In this document: positions 5,764 to 7,220 of the stretch, one piece after another
Numbering within the stretch: the first letter of the stretch is position 1
Layout: the number at the start of each line of letters is the position of its first letter
From: an uncultured Eubacteriales bacterium
Lineage (GTDB): Bacteria; Bacillota; Clostridia; Oscillospirales; Oscillospiraceae
Direction: 5' to 3'
Assembly: GCA_902475435.1 (NCBI GenBank)
Contig: CABRZL010000095.1
Location: forward strand, 1 to 7,220
DNA length: 7,220 bases
Position numbers and translations under genes: made by a program
The notes under the pieces: model-generated
Seen by the model: the letters and a program-made list of their open reading frames with translations, nothing else
Databases searched by the model: none
What the model was told of the DNA's origin: nothing

Positions 5764-6712
5764 TCACCTCAAATTTTGCTTCATCTCTCTTGCAACTTTA
5801 TATATCTCCTCCAGACTGGACACCTGAGAAAATTTCTTTTTATAATAGCCTGAATGAGGTACACCATGCAAGTACCAACAGAGATGTTTCCTGGCTTCTA
5901 AACAGGCGATGTGCTCCCCCTTGTCCGACGCCGCCAGCTCAACTTGTTTCAGCGCTATGTCAAATCGTTCAGCCAGTGTTGGCAATTCCCACGCTGGCTC
6001 TCCGTTTATTGCCGCACGGGCCTGACGAAAAATAAAAGGATCTCCAAATGCGGCTCTTCCTATCATGATCTGCTCCGGTATACCGAAGAATTCGAACTGC
6101 ATCTTCTGCACATGCAACGTCCCCGTTTGCAACAACCGGGACATGCACCGCAGCTTTTACAGCGCGAATGATATCCCAATCTGCTCGACCGGAATATAGC
6201 TGAACCTTTGTCCGTCCATGGATCGTAATTGCTGCGGCCCCAGCCTTTTCGACTATTTGAGCCAGTTCCACGCAGTTTATGCTGCCTTTATCCCAGCCCT
6301 TTCTCATTTTTACCGTTACTGGTACTTTTACGGATTCGGCCACTGCCTGTACAATCTCAGCCGCCAATTCAGGGGACTTCATAAGACCCGCTCCATCGCC
6401 TGAATTTGCTATTTTGGGCATCGGACAACCCATATTGATGTCTACAAAATCACAGCCGCTAATCTCCAGTGCAAGCTTAGCGGCCCTCGCCATATAATCA
6501 GGATCACTTCCGAAAATTTGGAGTCCGCAAATGCTGCCTTCATTTTTTCTCAAAAGCTGCGTGGTCTTTTTGTCTCCATAGCACAAAGCTTTAGATGAGA
6601 CCATTTCAGTTACTGTGACATCTGCGCCAAATTCGGCCGCTATGGTACGATATGCCCAATCCGTCACTCCTGCCATTGGTGCCAATATCAATTTAGGCAG
6701 TTGGTTTTTCAT
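5764..6712 (-). pseudogene. dusB: tRNA-dihydrouridine synthase (DusB-like), interrupted by a frameshift
   Basis: Dus enzymes are FMN proteins that reduce uridines in the tRNA D-loop and nearby positions using NADPH. The first frame (6712 to a stop at 5971-5969) encodes LAPMAGVTD (10-18), NMGCP with the catalytic Cys C96, ITIHGRTKVQLYSG (162-175) and VPVVANGD (191-198), then runs to YTGAD (211-215). Past D215 it turns into unrelated sequence. The expected continuation MIGRAAFGDPFIFRQ appears in another frame from 6066, followed by a normal C-terminal tRNA-binding helical region to 5764. Family members have two residues between GAD and MIGR; here a single base (6067) remains, so the lesion fits a net 5-bp deletion. 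Restoring five bases gives 317 residues, a normal length. The start is ATG 6712 with GAGGGGG 8 bases upstream. The truncated first-frame product keeps the catalytic Cys but loses the end of the barrel and the tRNA-binding domain. It could also be an assembly error. Confidence 0.85.
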
Positions 6713-6742
6713 GCATAGCGCCCCCTCATTTTGCTAGGTACC

Positions 6743-6751
6743 ATAATATCA
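6743..6751 (-). promoter_or_regulatory. Extended -10 promoter of the dus-sigma-anti-sigma operon
   Basis: On the minus strand TGA (6751-6749) precedes TATTAT (6748-6743). No good -35 is seen at 17-18 bases. The predicted start is near 6736, about 24 nt before the dus ATG. It lies downstream of the terminator of the preceding gene, so the operon most likely begins here. Confidence 0.5.
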
Positions 6752-6775
6752 TAAAGTGCATAAAAATTCTACTCT

Positions 6776-6818
6776 TCGATAAAGAAAGGCCGCATAACCT
6801 TGCTCCGGTTATGCGGCC
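6776..6818 (-). terminator. Intrinsic terminator of the minus-strand gene at the right edge
   Basis: GGCCGCATAACC (minus 6818-6807) pairs with GGTTATGCGGCC (6799-6788) around a seven-base loop, a GC-rich 12-bp perfect stem. It is followed by TTTCTTTATCG on the minus strand. The stem begins five bases after the stop codon of the preceding gene. The U tract is interrupted once but adequate. Confidence 0.82.
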
Positions 6819-6823
6819 AATGA

Positions 6824-7220
6824 TTATTCTGTATCCGTCACATCAACATAAAGTGTATCAATCGTACATTCTTGTTTAGGATTCTGACTTTCAACGCCTT
6901 GACTCTCTTCACTTTGTGCCGGCACCTCTACATCTGGTTCCGGCGTCTCTGCATCTTCTTTTGCAGTTGTCAAATCCAACTCTATACCGGATTCCGTTGC
7001 AACCGGCTGCTCACTTTGCTGTTCCTCTGTGTGGAGCTTTTCTAACTCCTCGTTAAGGCGTGCAATTTGCATTTTTGCATCAGATACTTTATCACACCAT
7101 GGTTGATAATCTTTCATGATGGCCTCTGTCTGCGCCTCATAGTCTCGATAAAATAAACGTCCAAGCTCTAAATATGCTTTTTTTATTTTATCCTCTTCTG
7201 AGGCAATGGACAATTTAACA
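6824..7220 (-). CDS. Hypothetical protein with coiled-coil and acidic tail, 5'-truncated by the window edge
   Basis: The visible 131 codons end at TAA (6826-6824). The frame stays open to the window edge (VK precede LSIASEED), and the TTG at 7213 has no Shine-Dalgarno, so the true start lies outside. The helical segment EEDKIKKAYLELGRLFYRDY, with later KMQIARLNEELEKLH, resembles small Firmicute proteins of the 'EEKKIKELYxxIGKLYY' type, many of which end in a zinc ribbon. Here no zinc ribbon is present; the second half is an acidic Glu/Pro/Ser/Gln-rich, probably disordered tail ending in TIDTLYVDVTDTE. I cannot assign a function. It has its own terminator and is not obviously linked to the dus operon. 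Confidence 0.8.
   Translation of the reverse strand, partial: VKLSIASEEDKIKKAYLELGRLFYRDYEAQTEAIMKDYQPWCDKVSDAKMQIARLNEELEKLHTEEQQSEQPVATESGIELDLTTAKEDAETPEPDVEVPAQSEESQGVESQNPKQECTIDTLYVDVTDTE

Noticed and set aside
6058..6073. Programmed +1 frameshift making full-length Dus
   Set aside because: No slippery codon, stop codon or stimulatory element is seen at the junction, and a +1 shift would still leave out two residues expected in the motif.
5764..6144. A separate 126-codon minus-strand gene
   Set aside because: It has no ribosome site at its first ATG, and its first ~25 residues are out-of-frame dus sequence. From MIGRAAFG onward it is the C-terminal part of the frameshifted dus.
5676..6171. 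Plus-strand frames opposite sigma and dus
   Set aside because: They mirror the coding strands, show no protein family features and lack ribosome sites.
6713..6787. ECF-type autoregulated promoter ahead of dus-sigma
   Set aside because: No GAAC-type -35 with a CGTC-like -10 at correct spacing was found; a sigma-A extended -10 explains the region better.

Overview
The window looks like chromosomal housekeeping sequence from an anaerobic, low-to-mid GC Firmicute, most likely a clostridial gut-type lineage (Oscillospirales-like). The reasons are strong GGAGG-type ribosome sites on nearly every gene, a ferredoxin-nitroreductase fusion typical of strict anaerobes, a clostridial-style divergent FtsH, an ECF sigma/zinc anti-sigma pair, and an M23 peptidase of a type I associate with clostridia. 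The placement is inference from protein style; no rRNA or tRNA gene is present to anchor it.

Layout, left to right. At 1-63 is the first 21 codons of a minus-strand gene, probably the TrmH/SpoU-family 23S rRNA methyltransferase RlmB, running off the left edge. A divergent intergenic region (64-318) holds one extended -10 promoter on each strand and a stem-loop at the predicted 5' end of the ftsH mRNA. ftsH (319-2262, plus) starts at GTG and is followed by a perfect 12-bp hairpin. A separately promoted ferredoxin-nitroreductase gene (2393-3208, plus) follows. It converges on a minus-strand block with only 31 bp between stop codons.

The minus-strand block, read in its own direction (right to left), has these parts. 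(1) A 5'-truncated coiled-coil/acidic-tail protein of unknown function (6824-7220), with its own terminator. (2) A dihydrouridine synthase gene (5764-6712) broken by a frameshift near 6064-6067. (3) An ECF sigma factor (5154-5759) whose Shine-Dalgarno overlaps the dus stop codon. (4) A zinc-binding, single-pass anti-sigma factor (4300-5157) that starts at TTG overlapping the sigma stop, followed by a good intrinsic terminator. (5) A secreted M23 (LytM-type) peptidase (3240-4208), preceded by an operator-like inverted repeat.

The dus-sigma-anti-sigma genes form a tightly packed operon with two translational junctions, so the dus frameshift may matter for sigma expression as well as for tRNA modification. 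The sigma/anti-sigma pair and the neighbouring exported peptidoglycan peptidase suggest a cell-envelope theme, though nothing in the sequence proves the peptidase is in the sigma regulon.

I see no mobile element, CRISPR array, phage gene or RNA gene. I do not see a clearly new multi-gene system. The most interesting signals are the dus lesion with its position in a translationally coupled operon, the unassigned extracytoplasmic domain of the anti-sigma factor, the palindrome in front of the M23 gene, and the 5'-terminal hairpin of ftsH.
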